This document shows positions 1-8,839 of a stretch of 47,592 bases of DNA, in pieces. Within the stretch, counting starts at the first letter, position 1. Every line of letters starts with the position of its first letter. The stretch covers positions 1 through 47,592 of the forward strand of contig JALEIR010000033.1 of the NCBI GenBank assembly GCA_022769665.1. Reading direction: 5' to 3'. This DNA is from Lachnospiraceae bacterium (GTDB taxonomy: Bacteria > Bacillota > Clostridia > Lachnospirales > Lachnospiraceae). The notes beneath the pieces were generated by a model. It had not been told where the DNA came from. It saw only the letters and a list, made by a program, of their open reading frames with translations, and did no database searches. The position numbers and the translations under genes were made by a program.

Positions 1-675
<675 letters not shown>

Positions 676-722
676 TCAGCCTCCGTTTTCATATTCATTA
701 TAATTTTTAGATTTGAATAACT

Positions 723-872
723 CCATTGAGTAGTGCCCATTCATAAACCGTACACTTCGTGTCCGCTTTATTTCATGACGGACTTTCGTCCTATAGAATT
801 GGAATGACATTCTGAGCACTGTGAGCAAGCTCCCGTGCTCATCCGTCATTTCAATTCTGCACTACTCAATGA
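723..872 (-). other. Multi-stem palindromic element in the groES-groEL spacer
   Basis: Read on the groE mRNA strand, this spacer folds into nested, junction-like stems visible by eye. A closing stem of 13 perfect pairs joins 859-871 to 724-736 (core ATTGAGTAGTGC and its complement), with one more G-U pair outside. A second long stem pairs 845-858 with 795-808 (13 of 14) and is capped by GAGCAC/GTGCTC (835-840 with 814-819). A small hairpin GGAC-GAAA-GTCC at 780-791 carries a GNRA tetraloop. Another hairpin spans 743-771 (AUAAA/UUUAU and ACAC-GAA-GUGU). The closing stem includes the last two groES codons and its stop. It could be an mRNA-processing structure, a structured RNA, or a palindromic mobile repeat; the sequence alone does not decide. 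Confidence 0.75.
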
Positions 873-1146
873 CAGCCAAAATGTCGTTCTGTTTTACAAC
901 GATGTATTCTTCATCGTCAAGCTTCACTTCTGTTCCCGCATATTTGGAATAGATAACCTGGTCGCCAACCTTGACTTCCATCTTCACTTCCTTGCCGTCA
1001 ACAACGCCGCCGGGGCCAACTGCGACCACCTCAGCCTGCTGGGGTTTTTCCTTATTCTGTCCGGGGAGAACGATACCGGATTTTGTGGTCTCTTCCGCAA
1101 CCAACTGCTTCAATACAACTCTGTCACCTAAGGGTACTAATTTCAT
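862..1146 (-). CDS. groES: Co-chaperonin GroES (Hsp10)
   Basis: GroES forms the heptameric lid that closes the GroEL chamber. The 94-residue length is normal for the family. It begins MKLVPLGDRVVLKQL, carries the mobile-loop region after residue 15 (VAEETTKSGIVLPGQ), the VVAVGPGG turn and the final VKQNDILAVIE strand. An AAGGAGG sits seven bases before the ATG. It is first in the groES-groEL operon; a CIRCE operator lies directly upstream. Its stop codon TAG falls inside one arm of the large inverted repeat in the spacer to groEL, so translation termination and that RNA structure overlap. Confidence 0.98.
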   Translation of the reverse strand: MKLVPLGDRVVLKQLVAEETTKSGIVLPGQNKEKPQQAEVVAVGPGGVVDGKEVKMEVKVGDQVIYSKYAGTEVKLDDEEYIVVKQNDILAVIE

Positions 1147-1184
1147 TGTAATGCCTCCTTATTTCAATCTGTATTTTAGATTTG

Positions 1185-1211
1185 TTAGCACTCGATTAAT
1201 TCGAGTGCTAA
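1185..1211. promoter_or_regulatory. CIRCE operator (HrcA binding site)
   Basis: A perfect TTAGCACTC-N9-GAGTGCTAA inverted repeat, the canonical CIRCE element bound by the heat-shock repressor HrcA in Firmicutes. It lies about 40 bases upstream of groES, so it should repress groES-groEL until misfolded proteins titrate GroEL away from HrcA. hrcA itself is not in the window. Confidence 0.97.
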
Positions 1212-1374
1212 TCGTTAAGACATATATTAGTTTTATATGCATAGTTTTTCAAACGCATTCATGGCTATTTATCATTTATATTCTCTTGTTTTCTTTTATT
1301 TTCTTTTTTTTACTCCCGTTTTCTTATACAATACCCAAACAAAAGATTTTATATTTCCTTTATAATTACATCAA

Positions 1375-1409
1375 AAGAAGCGCCGGAATGTACTTCCGAC
1401 GCTTCTTTT
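1375..1409 (-). terminator. Hairpin terminator after the zinc-ribbon membrane protein gene
   Basis: Arms AAGAAGCG-C-CGGAA and TTCCG-A-CGCTTCTT flank a five-base loop, with TTTT on either side. It follows the stop of the minus-strand gene at 1420 and may also act for anything arriving from the other side. The 1212-1374 stretch beside CIRCE is AT-rich, must hold the groES promoter, and shows no gene. Confidence 0.75.
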
Positions 1410-1419
1410 CTGATGACAA

Positions 1420-2409
1420 TTACTGTATATTACTTGCGTAAGTTCCGGCAGAACCGATTTTTACAATGCTGCCCTCCACCTGCTTCTCCTTCACCTTAGA
1501 GATAATGGTGGGAACAGCTCCAAGCAGCAGGAATAAATAGAGCATAAAAAGATTTGCAATATAATTTGCCGACTCAATAATTTCCATGGAAATCATATCG
1601 GGAACCAGTCTGTAACACTCAAACAGATTGTAGCCGGCATCTGCGCCGCCGCCTTCTCCCAACAGTAAAATTGCCCAATCCAGTCTGTCTCCGATATAAG
1701 TCATCAACAACATGATAATACTGCTGATGACAATTCCTTTCTTTGTCATCTTACCGCCCAGAAGCTCATATCCTTTCAGGACACCTACTGCCATGATAAC
1801 ACCGGAAAGTGCCGCCACATAACCCATCTGACTTAACAACACAATACAAATCACGCCAAGCAGAGAGCCAAGCAAAGCGCCGACTACACCGCCTACCACA
1901 TTTTCCTTCTTCTGCGCCTTTGCCTGAGCTGCCAGTGCTTTGCTGTCCCGCAATCTCACTTCACAGTCCGGGCAAAGGTGGCGGTATTCCAGTCCAACCT
2001 GAAAAGGAGAAGTCTCCACCGCCTGCCCACACAGACTACAGCAGGGGCTGAACCCTTTTGTACGCAGGAAAGAGATTACGCCATCCAGGGAATTAATCAA
2101 AGCAGTAGCCAGCTTTTCCTGGTTTGCTATATTTTTCTGGAAGAACGAAAACTGGTTGCCTTCCTGCTTCATATTCGCAATCTTATCAACACTCTTAATC
2201 AGTTCCTTTTTCTCGTTCTTGTCCAAAAGTGTTCCTGCAGCATTTTTTGCTGTTGTCTGGATAGTAAGCATATAAGGATATCTGCTGTCAGAAGCCTTCA
2301 ATATTACCTGAAAACCGTTTCTCTCTCCATAAATTAGATTATTGGCTGCGTCATACCGCAATCCGGTGGTCTGCGCCAGCTTCTCATAATTTTCCGTCAA
2401 CTTACTCAC
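1420..2409 (-). CDS. Unknown membrane protein with a zinc-ribbon-like CxxC pair
   Basis: I do not recognise a named family. The 329-residue protein has a soluble N-terminal half of about 115 residues, then a likely zinc knuckle (C124-x2-C127 and C146-x2-C149), a short Ala/Lys-rich linker, and about four hydrophobic segments between residues 170 and 310. Such a layout (soluble domain, Zn ribbon, membrane part) suits a membrane-anchored sensor or assembly factor, but no catalytic motif is visible. The start is GTG at 2407-2409, supported by GGGAGGAA nine bases upstream. It ends at a hairpin terminator and appears to be transcribed alone, or after the peptidase gene 97 bases upstream. Confidence 0.85.
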   Translation of the reverse strand: MSKLTENYEKLAQTTGLRYDAANNLIYGERNGFQVILKASDSRYPYMLTIQTTAKNAAGTLLDKNEKKELIKSVDKIANMKQEGNQFSFFQKNIANQEKLATALINSLDGVISFLRTKGFSPCCSLCGQAVETSPFQVGLEYRHLCPDCEVRLRDSKALAAQAKAQKKENVVGGVVGALLGSLLGVICIVLLSQMGYVAALSGVIMAVGVLKGYELLGGKMTKKGIVISSIIMLLMTYIGDRLDWAILLLGEGGGADAGYNLFECYRLVPDMISMEIIESANYIANLFMLYLFLLLGAVPTIISKVKEKQVEGSIVKIGSAGTYASNIQ

Positions 2410-2506
2410 AATAAAATTCCTCCCTCATTTGTATCTCTTCTCAAAACTCAATATTTCTCTTATGGTATCCTTTACCGCTTTTTTTGCCTGAAGAGTGTTT
2501 ACATTC

Positions 2507-3175
2507 TTAGCACTTAATCTCCAGGTAACCCAAAAGCTTTGACATGTCATATTCTTCCAGCACACCCAGATTGGAATCATAATACTTTCCGTCATAATGA
2601 ATCAGATAATGGCAGAAACGTCCCATTTTTTCCATCATAATACAGCACTTGGGCAGAACAGCGTCACGTCCCTCTGTGTAAACAATGATATCGCTATGGT
2701 CAATTCCATAGTAATTGAGCGCTGAGATAACACGTCCCATGGTAGCCTGCCACTCTCTGCAATCCATAACACTGATAACCTCTGCAATGGTAACACCTGC
2801 CAGCATTGCCACACATGCCTGTCCGCAGAGGCCGTCCTCCGGCTGAATGATAACCTGCATACTGTCAATTTTACGGATTGGCTTTTCAAAGCTGTAAGGG
2901 CTGTTCTGATCCATGCGAATCAAAGAACCGTTCACATGAAGTAATATCTTGTGAGGCACACCCAATTCTACATTGACAGCATCTTCATCCTCAATATGAA
3001 TCTCGTAATTTCCCTTTTCTTTCGGAAGGAGTTCGCATTCTATTATTTTGTTGTCAAGAACAACCTCTGCCTGAATCACATCCCGCTGTTTGCAGACCTC
3101 CCATACATTGAAGGGAATCTGTATCATATATCCCTTGTCCTTCTTCTCAATTTTAGAATCAAAAAAATATCTCAT
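2507..3175 (-). CDS. C39-like cysteine peptidase with an N-terminal DUF1905-like domain
   Basis: Residues 1-95 resemble the small beta-barrel DUF1905 type (KGYMIQIPFNVWEV, then a VELGVPHKILLHV strand). Residues 105-215 look like a papain-fold C39-like peptidase: oxyanion Q111, nucleophile C117 in the CGQACVAML motif (compare QxxDCGxACxxM in the family), H189 in FCHYLIHYDGKYYD and D200. The family cleaves peptides, often after double glycine, but this copy has no transporter domain or signal peptide, so it is probably cytoplasmic and its substrate is unknown. GGAGG precedes the ATG by about ten bases. Domain names rest on motif recognition only; the catalytic assignment is moderately secure. 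Confidence 0.8.
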   Translation of the reverse strand: MRYFFDSKIEKKDKGYMIQIPFNVWEVCKQRDVIQAEVVLDNKIIECELLPKEKGNYEIHIEDEDAVNVELGVPHKILLHVNGSLIRMDQNSPYSFEKPIRKIDSMQVIIQPEDGLCGQACVAMLAGVTIAEVISVMDCREWQATMGRVISALNYYGIDHSDIIVYTEGRDAVLPKCCIMMEKMGRFCHYLIHYDGKYYDSNLGVLEEYDMSKLLGYLEIKC

Positions 3176-3264
3176 TTTGTCTATACCTCCGTTTCGGAAA
3201 CATTGTAGTCAAAAGTTTTCTGCTTGTAAACAGTTTTACCGAAAGTTAAAAAATAAACGATGTT

Positions 3265-4107
3265 TCATGCTTTTTTTCTTGCCTGAGAAGGAGATATTCC
3301 ATATCTTTTTTTGAACAGCTTGCTGAAATGGTAAGCATCATCATATCCCACGGAGGCAGCCACCTCCTGTATGCTTCCGCTGTAACCGCCCTCCAGCAGC
3401 TCCCTGGCCTTTTCCAGGCGAATATTTATCAGGTGCCGGATAGGTGTATCACCGGTTTCGCTCTTAAAAATCTTTGAAATATAGAAAGGACTCAAATACA
3501 TATTTTCCGCAATTTGGTCCAATGAGATTTTCTCGCTGTAATGATCATCAAAATAGCTGACAATCTGCTCTACCACATACTTTTTATTTACGGATTCAAA
3601 AGCGTATCCCTTTGCCCTTTCCACCGGCTCACACTGCTCCCTGATGACAAGTAGAATCATCTGCATCAGATACGACTTCAGCATAAAGTAACGTCCCTGC
3701 CTGCACACAGCATTCTCTGCCTCCATGGAAGAGCAGAGTTTAAACAGCTTCTGTCGCAATTCTCCGGAGGTATGCATCACATGTCCTCCGTTTGGAACAG
3801 GAAGCGTATTGTCCGGCAGCCCGGGAATTTTGATATCCAATGCCCCTACAAAAAACTCTGTGGTCGGCAGCTCCGCATTCGGACAGGCAAGTGCCTGATG
3901 CTTTACCCCGGGATTGATAATCAGCAAATCACCCTCCTGCACGGAAATCACACCGTCATCAAACCGGTATTTTCCTTCTCCCGAAAGAATAAAAGCCATC
4001 TCCAGATGGTCGTGGCTTTGATAGTTCGCCTCATCCTTATCCCGTTGTCTGGTTCCTTTCCATGTAAACAAAAATGTGGGATTCAATTCTTCTACTTTGA
4101 TACACAC
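3265..4107 (-). CDS. AraC-family transcriptional regulator with cupin sensor domain
   Basis: Residues 1-100 form a cupin-like sugar-binding fold (YQSHDHLEMAFILSGEGKY, then GDLLIINPGVKHQ), and the last 100 residues are the double helix-turn-helix of AraC/XylS regulators (ENMYLSPFYISKIFKSETG and ASVGYDDAYHFSKLFKKRYG). Members usually activate carbohydrate-use genes when the cupin binds its ligand; no sugar operon adjoins, so the target is unknown. I chose the GTG at 4105-4107 because GGGGGAAA lies eight bases upstream; a TTG at 4120-4122 would add five residues. About 280 residues is normal. The gene stands alone between the peptidase and the LuxR gene. Confidence 0.92.
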   Translation of the reverse strand: MCIKVEELNPTFLFTWKGTRQRDKDEANYQSHDHLEMAFILSGEGKYRFDDGVISVQEGDLLIINPGVKHQALACPNAELPTTEFFVGALDIKIPGLPDNTLPVPNGGHVMHTSGELRQKLFKLCSSMEAENAVCRQGRYFMLKSYLMQMILLVIREQCEPVERAKGYAFESVNKKYVVEQIVSYFDDHYSEKISLDQIAENMYLSPFYISKIFKSETGDTPIRHLINIRLEKARELLEGGYSGSIQEVAASVGYDDAYHFSKLFKKRYGISPSQARKKA

Positions 4108-4175
4108 GCCGGTTTCCCCCAATTATCTATGCACTTTCTTCAAATATTTTAACTGTTTTTTTGCAAAATGTAAAA

Positions 4176-4213
4176 CAAAAAAACAGGACATCCGCAAAAA
4201 TGTGGATGTCCTG
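4176..4213 (-). terminator. Intrinsic terminator after the LuxR-type gene
   Basis: A 13-pair hairpin (arms at 4184-4196 and 4201-4213, core AGGACATCC) followed on the minus strand by a run of seven T. It ends transcription of the LuxR-type gene just upstream of the AraC gene. Confidence 0.93.
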
Positions 4214-4227
4214 CAGTCTGAACTTCT

Positions 4228-4971
4228 TTATGGCAGATTCCTTATCATCTCCGTCAGTTTCTCCCTGTCCTCCTGCCCCGTCTTTTCCAAAATATGTGTA
4301 ATGTGCTTCTTCACCGTGGAATCTGAAATGTACAGCATCTCACCGATTTCCTTGTTTGTCAGTTCACAACTCACCAACCTTGCCACCTCTGCCTCCCGGT
4401 CTGTCAGCCCAAGTCCTCTGAGCTTAAAGTATACCGTCTGTGCTTCATCCACCGGCGCCTCATAAGCCCGTTCATCCATGAAAGCAACCAGCTCCATCTC
4501 CAATTTTCCGGCGACAAAGGTAAGAATCAGCGCAAATATTGCTGCATATGCGAAGCTCAAAATGTCGATAGCAAGTGCCGGACCGATACAACTCAAATTA
4601 TCCATATGATACAGTACGCTGTTTAACCCAATCAGGGACATCAACCCGGCCTCCAGAAAAACAACCCGCTTCATATAACTCAGCGCATTGAAAGCCTGCT
4701 GAAGTTCTATTCTGGAAACCTCCTTCTTTTTGGAAAAGGCAATTCGAAAGCCGTTGCAGAAATCCTTTCCGATACCCGTAAACAAAAGTGTCAGTACCGT
4801 AAGTCCTACCATATACCCCAATATCAGAGGGTCAAAAAACTCCCGAAAACCATATACACCGCTGTTACCAATGATATTCAGGATGATAAACATACACAGT
4901 GCCAGTATCATCAAAAACATTTTTTCATTCAGTTTTTTACAATTCATAAAAAATCGTCTTAGTTTCCTCAT
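4228..4971 (-). CDS. Membrane-anchored LuxR-family regulator
   Basis: About four hydrophobic helices fill the first 150 residues, and the last 60 residues are a LuxR-type helix-turn-helix (GLTDREAEVARL, then NKEIGEMLYISDSTVKKHI). This combination of membrane domain and DNA-binding tail is seen in one-component regulators that sense something in or across the membrane; there is no receiver or kinase domain. The ATG at 4969-4971 is preferred because GGAGG lies six bases upstream; a longer frame would add 13 unlikely residues. A strong terminator follows. The neighbours (AraC regulator, MATE exporter) hint at drug or stress response, but this is inference. The 5011-5124 stretch upstream shows no gene. 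Confidence 0.88.
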   Translation of the reverse strand: MRKLRRFFMNCKKLNEKMFLMILALCMFIILNIIGNSGVYGFREFFDPLILGYMVGLTVLTLLFTGIGKDFCNGFRIAFSKKKEVSRIELQQAFNALSYMKRVVFLEAGLMSLIGLNSVLYHMDNLSCIGPALAIDILSFAYAAIFALILTFVAGKLEMELVAFMDERAYEAPVDEAQTVYFKLRGLGLTDREAEVARLVSCELTNKEIGEMLYISDSTVKKHITHILEKTGQEDREKLTEMIRNLP

Positions 4972-5124
4972 CAGCATCCTCCAATCATTTGAATTTGCAT
5001 CTCTGCACAACGCTTCCGTTCCTCTTTTCCATATACCGTTTCATATTCATACGGCATCTCCTGCAGGTACCTTTATCATAATATCATTACACCTGTTATT
5101 TCAATGTCACTTTTTATGCTACCC

Positions 5125-5158
5125 GCAAAAAAAGAGGTAGTATTTTTCTACTACCTCT
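5125..5158 (-). terminator. Terminator overlapping the end of the MATE gene
   Basis: Arms GAGGTAGTA (5134-5142) and TACTACCTC (5149-5157) with a seven-T run on the minus-strand exit side. The hairpin contains the stop codon and last codons of the MATE gene. Confidence 0.88.
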
Positions 5159-6518
5159 CCGCTTTCTTCATCAATTTCCAGGCTGTACAGAAGAACAGTG
5201 TCACCGTGGTTGTCACCGCCAGCAAGTCCGATACCGGTTCCGCCAGAAACACGGCAAATACCTTATCCTCAAAGAAATGAGGCAGGATATATATCATGGG
5301 AATCAGCAAAATTATTTTTCTTAAGACCGCCAGGAACAGGGAATGCACTGCCTTTCCCAGCGCAACAAAGGTCTGTTGACAAGCTATCTGCGCTCCGAAG
5401 ACGCAGGACACCGCCATGTATATCCTCATAGCCCACCGGGTATACTCCACCGTTGCCGCATCCGAAGAAAATATTTTTGCCAGCCCTCCGGGAATCAGCA
5501 TAGCGAAAAGCCAAATCAAAAAAGAATAGGCAAGACAGCATCCCAGTGTCAACAGAAATGCCTTCCTGACGCGTTCCATATTCTTCGCCCCGTAATTAAA
5601 GCTGACAATGGGCTGCATTCCCTGCGTCAGACCCTGAAGGGGCATCATGGAAAACTGCATCACACTCGCCAGAATAGTCATGGCTCCCACTGCAATATCC
5701 CCTCCGTACTTTTGCAGGGACGTATTAAAGCAAATCGACAACAAACTCTCCGTAGACTGCATAATAAACGGGGATACACCCAGCGCAAGCACCGGTCCCA
5801 TAATCTTAAATGAAAATTTAACATTTTTTCGTTTGATGTGTAAAATTGTCTTTTTACCGTTTAAAAACAGGATAACCCATACAGCAGATACCGCCTGGGA
5901 CAAGACAGTTGCAAGCGCCGCTCCCTTCACACCCATGTTAAATCCAAAAATAAACAGCGGGTCCAGCACAATATTCAGGCCTGCTCCTATCATAACAGTC
6001 TTCATGCCCACAGAAGCAAACCCCTGAGAGGTAATAAACGCGTTCAGACCGGTTGTCAACAGGACAAATATACTGCCCACTACATAAATCTTCATGTAGG
6101 GCAAGGCATAGACAATTGTTTCGTCGCTGGCTCCAAAAGCGAACAGGATGGGCTCCGCAAACACATAAAAGCCCACTGTAAGTACCACAGCGAGACAAAT
6201 CAATGTAAACACACAGTTACCCAGAATCTTTTCGGCTGTCTCATAATCGTTTTTCCCCATGGCAATGGATGCCCTGGGCGCACCTCCGAAGCCCACCAGG
6301 GCTGCAAATGCTGCAATTAATACCACAACCGGCAAGGTAACCCCCAGCCCTGTCAACGCCAGAGAGCCTACCCCGGGGATATGGCCGATATAGATACGGT
6401 CCACCATATTATATAGAAGATTTACAATCTGTGCCGCAATAGCAGGCATGGCAAGGGATGACAGCAGTTTTCCCACCGGCATAACCGCCAATTTATTCTG
6501 TTCCGTTGTCTGTTCCAT
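5151..6518 (-). CDS. MATE-family multidrug/cation antiporter
   Basis: A 455-residue, twelve-helix inner-membrane exporter of the MATE family, which uses Na+ or H+ gradients to expel drugs or metabolites. Family marks are the opening KLAVMPVGKLLSSLAMPAI, the MVDRIYIGH motif, ALTGLGVTLP, and the second-half repeat with GLTQGMQPIVSFNYGA. It lies 68 bases after mgtE, probably in the same transcript. Its ATG is oddly placed: the only good ribosome binding site (CCTCC on the plus strand at 6535-6539) is 16 bases away and better spaced for a twelve-codon minicistron that overlaps the start. Substrate cannot be told from sequence. Confidence 0.95.
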   Translation of the reverse strand: MEQTTEQNKLAVMPVGKLLSSLAMPAIAAQIVNLLYNMVDRIYIGHIPGVGSLALTGLGVTLPVVVLIAAFAALVGFGGAPRASIAMGKNDYETAEKILGNCVFTLICLAVVLTVGFYVFAEPILFAFGASDETIVYALPYMKIYVVGSIFVLLTTGLNAFITSQGFASVGMKTVMIGAGLNIVLDPLFIFGFNMGVKGAALATVLSQAVSAVWVILFLNGKKTILHIKRKNVKFSFKIMGPVLALGVSPFIMQSTESLLSICFNTSLQKYGGDIAVGAMTILASVMQFSMMPLQGLTQGMQPIVSFNYGAKNMERVRKAFLLTLGCCLAYSFLIWLFAMLIPGGLAKIFSSDAATVEYTRWAMRIYMAVSCVFGAQIACQQTFVALGKAVHSLFLAVLRKIILLIPMIYILPHFFEDKVFAVFLAEPVSDLLAVTTTVTLFFCTAWKLMKKAER

Positions 6519-6586
6519 ATTCTTTCATTTTCTGCCTCCGGCAGCCCTTCAGAATCATTCCGCCGCCGAAAACTTTCTTCCTATCT

Positions 6587-7936
6587 CTATATTCCAAGTA
6601 TGATTGTGGCAAATCTGAAATACACCAAAAGGGACAGTGCATCCACAATGGTTGTAATGAACGGACTTGCCATTACCGCAGGATCAAATCCAAGTCTTTT
6701 TGCGCCTACAGGGAGCAGACATCCCACCAGCATTGCCATCATCACCGCTGCAATCAAGGTCAGGCACACGGTAAAGGACACATACAGCCCTACCCTGTCA
6801 AACAACATCAGCTTTGCAAAATTTGCTGCCGCCAAAGTCAGCCCGCAAAGCACTGCAACTCTGATTTCTTTCCAAACCACTCTTGGCACATCCCTGTATT
6901 CAATTTCTCCCAGCGACAATCCACGGATAACGGTTACACTTGCCTGTCCTCCTGCATTTCCTCCCGTATCCATCAGCATGGGAATAAACGCAATCAATGC
7001 AGCATATACACTTAGCGCTTCCTCAAAGGAACTGATAATCGCTCCCGTAAATGTAGCTGATACCATCAAAAGAAGCAGCCAGGGGATTCTCTTTTTATAG
7101 GTTTCCCCTACACCTGTCTTCATATACGGCTTGTCACTTGGTACAATAGCCGCCATTTTTTCCATATCTTCCGTGGTCTCTTCTTCCATGATATCCACGA
7201 TATCATCCACGGTGATTATTCCCACCAGCCTGTTCTCGTTATCCACCACAGGCATTGCGGTAAAGTCATATTTTTTAAATTGCGCCGCAACCTGCTCCTG
7301 GTCCATAAGCGTGTGAATGGCAATGACATTTTCATGCATCAGCTCACCGATGACTTCATCGCCGTCGCTAAGCAGCAGATATCGCAGTGCAACAGTACCA
7401 AGAAGCCTTCTCTGGGCATCCAGCACATAACAGATATTGATGGTTTCACTGTCCAGCCCCACATTTCTAATGTGTTCAATTGCCTGCCTTACTGTCATGT
7501 TTTCCTTGAAAGAGACATACTCCACCGTCATAATGCTTCCGGCGGAATCCTCCGGATAGCGCAGCAGATGGTTAATTGCCTGGCGGGTATCCGGTCTGGC
7601 ATTTGCCAACAATTTATCTACAACATTGGCCGGCATCTCTTCCAACAAATCCACAGCATCATCCGCCATCAGATTGTCAATGACATTGGCTGCTTCTTTA
7701 TCGGACAGGGAATTAATAATCGTCTGCTGACTTTCTACCTCAAGATAAGAAAACACGTCTGCTGCCAGATCCTTGGGGAGGATACGATACACCTTCAGTA
7801 ACTCTTCCTCCTCCAGTTCTTCCATAAGGGCAGCAATATCCGCATCATTCAGCTCTGCCAGGAACTGGCGCAGCTTTGTATACTGCTTCGTATCGAGGAG
7901 CTCACGCAGTTCCTCCAGTTCGTTTCTTGTTTCCAT
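6587..7936 (-). CDS. mgtE: Magnesium transporter MgtE
   Basis: MgtE is a homodimeric Mg2+ channel. The 449 residues show an N-terminal helical MgtE_N domain (about 1-125), a pair of CBS domains (about 130-255; SIMTVEYVSFKENMTV and AMPVVDNENRLVGIITVDDI), the connecting plug helix, and five membrane helices with the ion-pore sequence PMLMDTGGNAGGQAS. High cytoplasmic Mg2+ binds the acidic N/CBS region and closes the pore. AAGGAG precedes the ATG. A consensus promoter lies inside the 3' end of yigZ. The short leader holds no M-box-like riboswitch that I can see, but it does hold a possible 39-codon frame overlapping the start. Confidence 0.97.
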   Translation of the reverse strand: METRNELEELRELLDTKQYTKLRQFLAELNDADIAALMEELEEEELLKVYRILPKDLAADVFSYLEVESQQTIINSLSDKEAANVIDNLMADDAVDLLEEMPANVVDKLLANARPDTRQAINHLLRYPEDSAGSIMTVEYVSFKENMTVRQAIEHIRNVGLDSETINICYVLDAQRRLLGTVALRYLLLSDGDEVIGELMHENVIAIHTLMDQEQVAAQFKKYDFTAMPVVDNENRLVGIITVDDIVDIMEEETTEDMEKMAAIVPSDKPYMKTGVGETYKKRIPWLLLLMVSATFTGAIISSFEEALSVYAALIAFIPMLMDTGGNAGGQASVTVIRGLSLGEIEYRDVPRVVWKEIRVAVLCGLTLAAANFAKLMLFDRVGLYVSFTVCLTLIAAVMMAMLVGCLLPVGAKRLGFDPAVMASPFITTIVDALSLLVYFRFATIILGI

Positions 7937-8064
7937 AGCACTTCTCCTTATGTGATTTTTTTATTGAGGTACAACTTCGACCCGGAAGAGGGTTATCTGA
8001 ACTTACTTTCTGACTCTTCATAAAAAAACCACCACCTTTCATGCTATAGTATAAACGCAATTGT

Positions 8065-8093
8065 ATTTTAGTCTTCACAGAAGTCTTTGTCAA
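8065..8093 (-). promoter_or_regulatory. Sigma-A promoter for mgtE
   Basis: TTGACA (plus-strand 8088-8093), 17-base spacer, TAAAAT (8065-8070). It sits in the last codons of yigZ and points at mgtE, giving a leader of roughly 120 bases. Confidence 0.8.
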
Positions 8094-8724
8094 CGAAATA
8101 AAGCTCCTGCAGCTTTTCAAATTTTACACGCCCGCCGGTTACTTCCACCATATTCTTTTTCAGCTTCTCTACATCTTCTGCCGGAATAATCAACCGTAGC
8201 ATAACCTTGTCCGTATATTCGCTTGCCGTAGGTTCAATCCCTGCATTTCCCAAAAGATACAGTATTTTTCCGATACCATTGTAATCTGTTGTCACTTTGA
8301 TATCTTGTCCGTACCGCATTCTGCCCACCGTACAGTTTTTCAGTCCCTCTTTTACTGCCTGGGTGTAAGCCCGGACAAGGCCGCCGGTTCCAAGCAGTAC
8401 ACCGCCGAAATAACGGGTAACCACGACCGCAATATTCCGAATCTTCTCTCCCGTCAATACCTCCAGCATAGGACGTCCCGCAGTACCGCCGGGCTCACCG
8501 TCATCACTGCAACGGGTCAATTCACCTCTGCTGCCCAAAACAAAAGCAGAACAATTATGCCTGGCATCCCAGTACTTCTTTTTCATCTCTTCTATAAATG
8601 CAACTGCTTCCTCCTCGCTCTCACACCTTCTGATGGTTGCAATAAAGCGGGATTTCTTTTCCACATATTCCCCCACACCGCCTTCCAGCAGCACACGGTA
8701 AGAATCAGCACCTTTACTTTCCAT
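8068..8724 (-). CDS. yigZ: YigZ/IMPACT-family protein
   Basis: A member of the UPF0029/IMPACT family. The N-terminal domain (about 1-115) carries the family marks KKSRFIATIRRCESEEEA, ARHNCSAFVLG, RCSDDGEPGGTAGRPML and TRYFGGVLLGTGGLVRAY; the C-terminal DUF1949 domain is ferredoxin-like. Eukaryotic IMPACT modulates the Gcn2 stress kinase; the bacterial role is not settled and may involve translation. The ATG at 8722-8724 (218 residues) has GGAG about ten bases upstream and matches family length; a longer frame upstream is poor in family character. The gene diverges from the penicillin-binding protein gene. Confidence 0.93.
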   Translation of the reverse strand: MESKGADSYRVLLEGGVGEYVEKKSRFIATIRRCESEEEAVAFIEEMKKKYWDARHNCSAFVLGSRGELTRCSDDGEPGGTAGRPMLEVLTGEKIRNIAVVVTRYFGGVLLGTGGLVRAYTQAVKEGLKNCTVGRMRYGQDIKVTTDYNGIGKILYLLGNAGIEPTASEYTDKVMLRLIIPAEDVEKLKKNMVEVTGGRVKFEKLQELYFVDKDFCED

Positions 8725-8839
8725 AACGCCTGTTATCTCCACTAACAAACCAGATTTTCCGATATATTCATAAACATGGTAGCATAATTTTTCAAAAATG
8801 TGAAACAATTATTAAGATTATTAAGTTGAAAAGAAAACC

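Noticed and set aside
780..870. Possible hammerhead-like ribozyme in the groES-groEL spacer
   Set aside because: A GATGA-like stretch and GAAA occur, but the CUGAUGA...GAAA core and cleavage-site triplet are not in the right arrangement around three stems.
7937..8065. M-box (ykoK) magnesium riboswitch before mgtE
   Set aside because: The leader is too short and lacks the conserved multi-stem core; I see no match.
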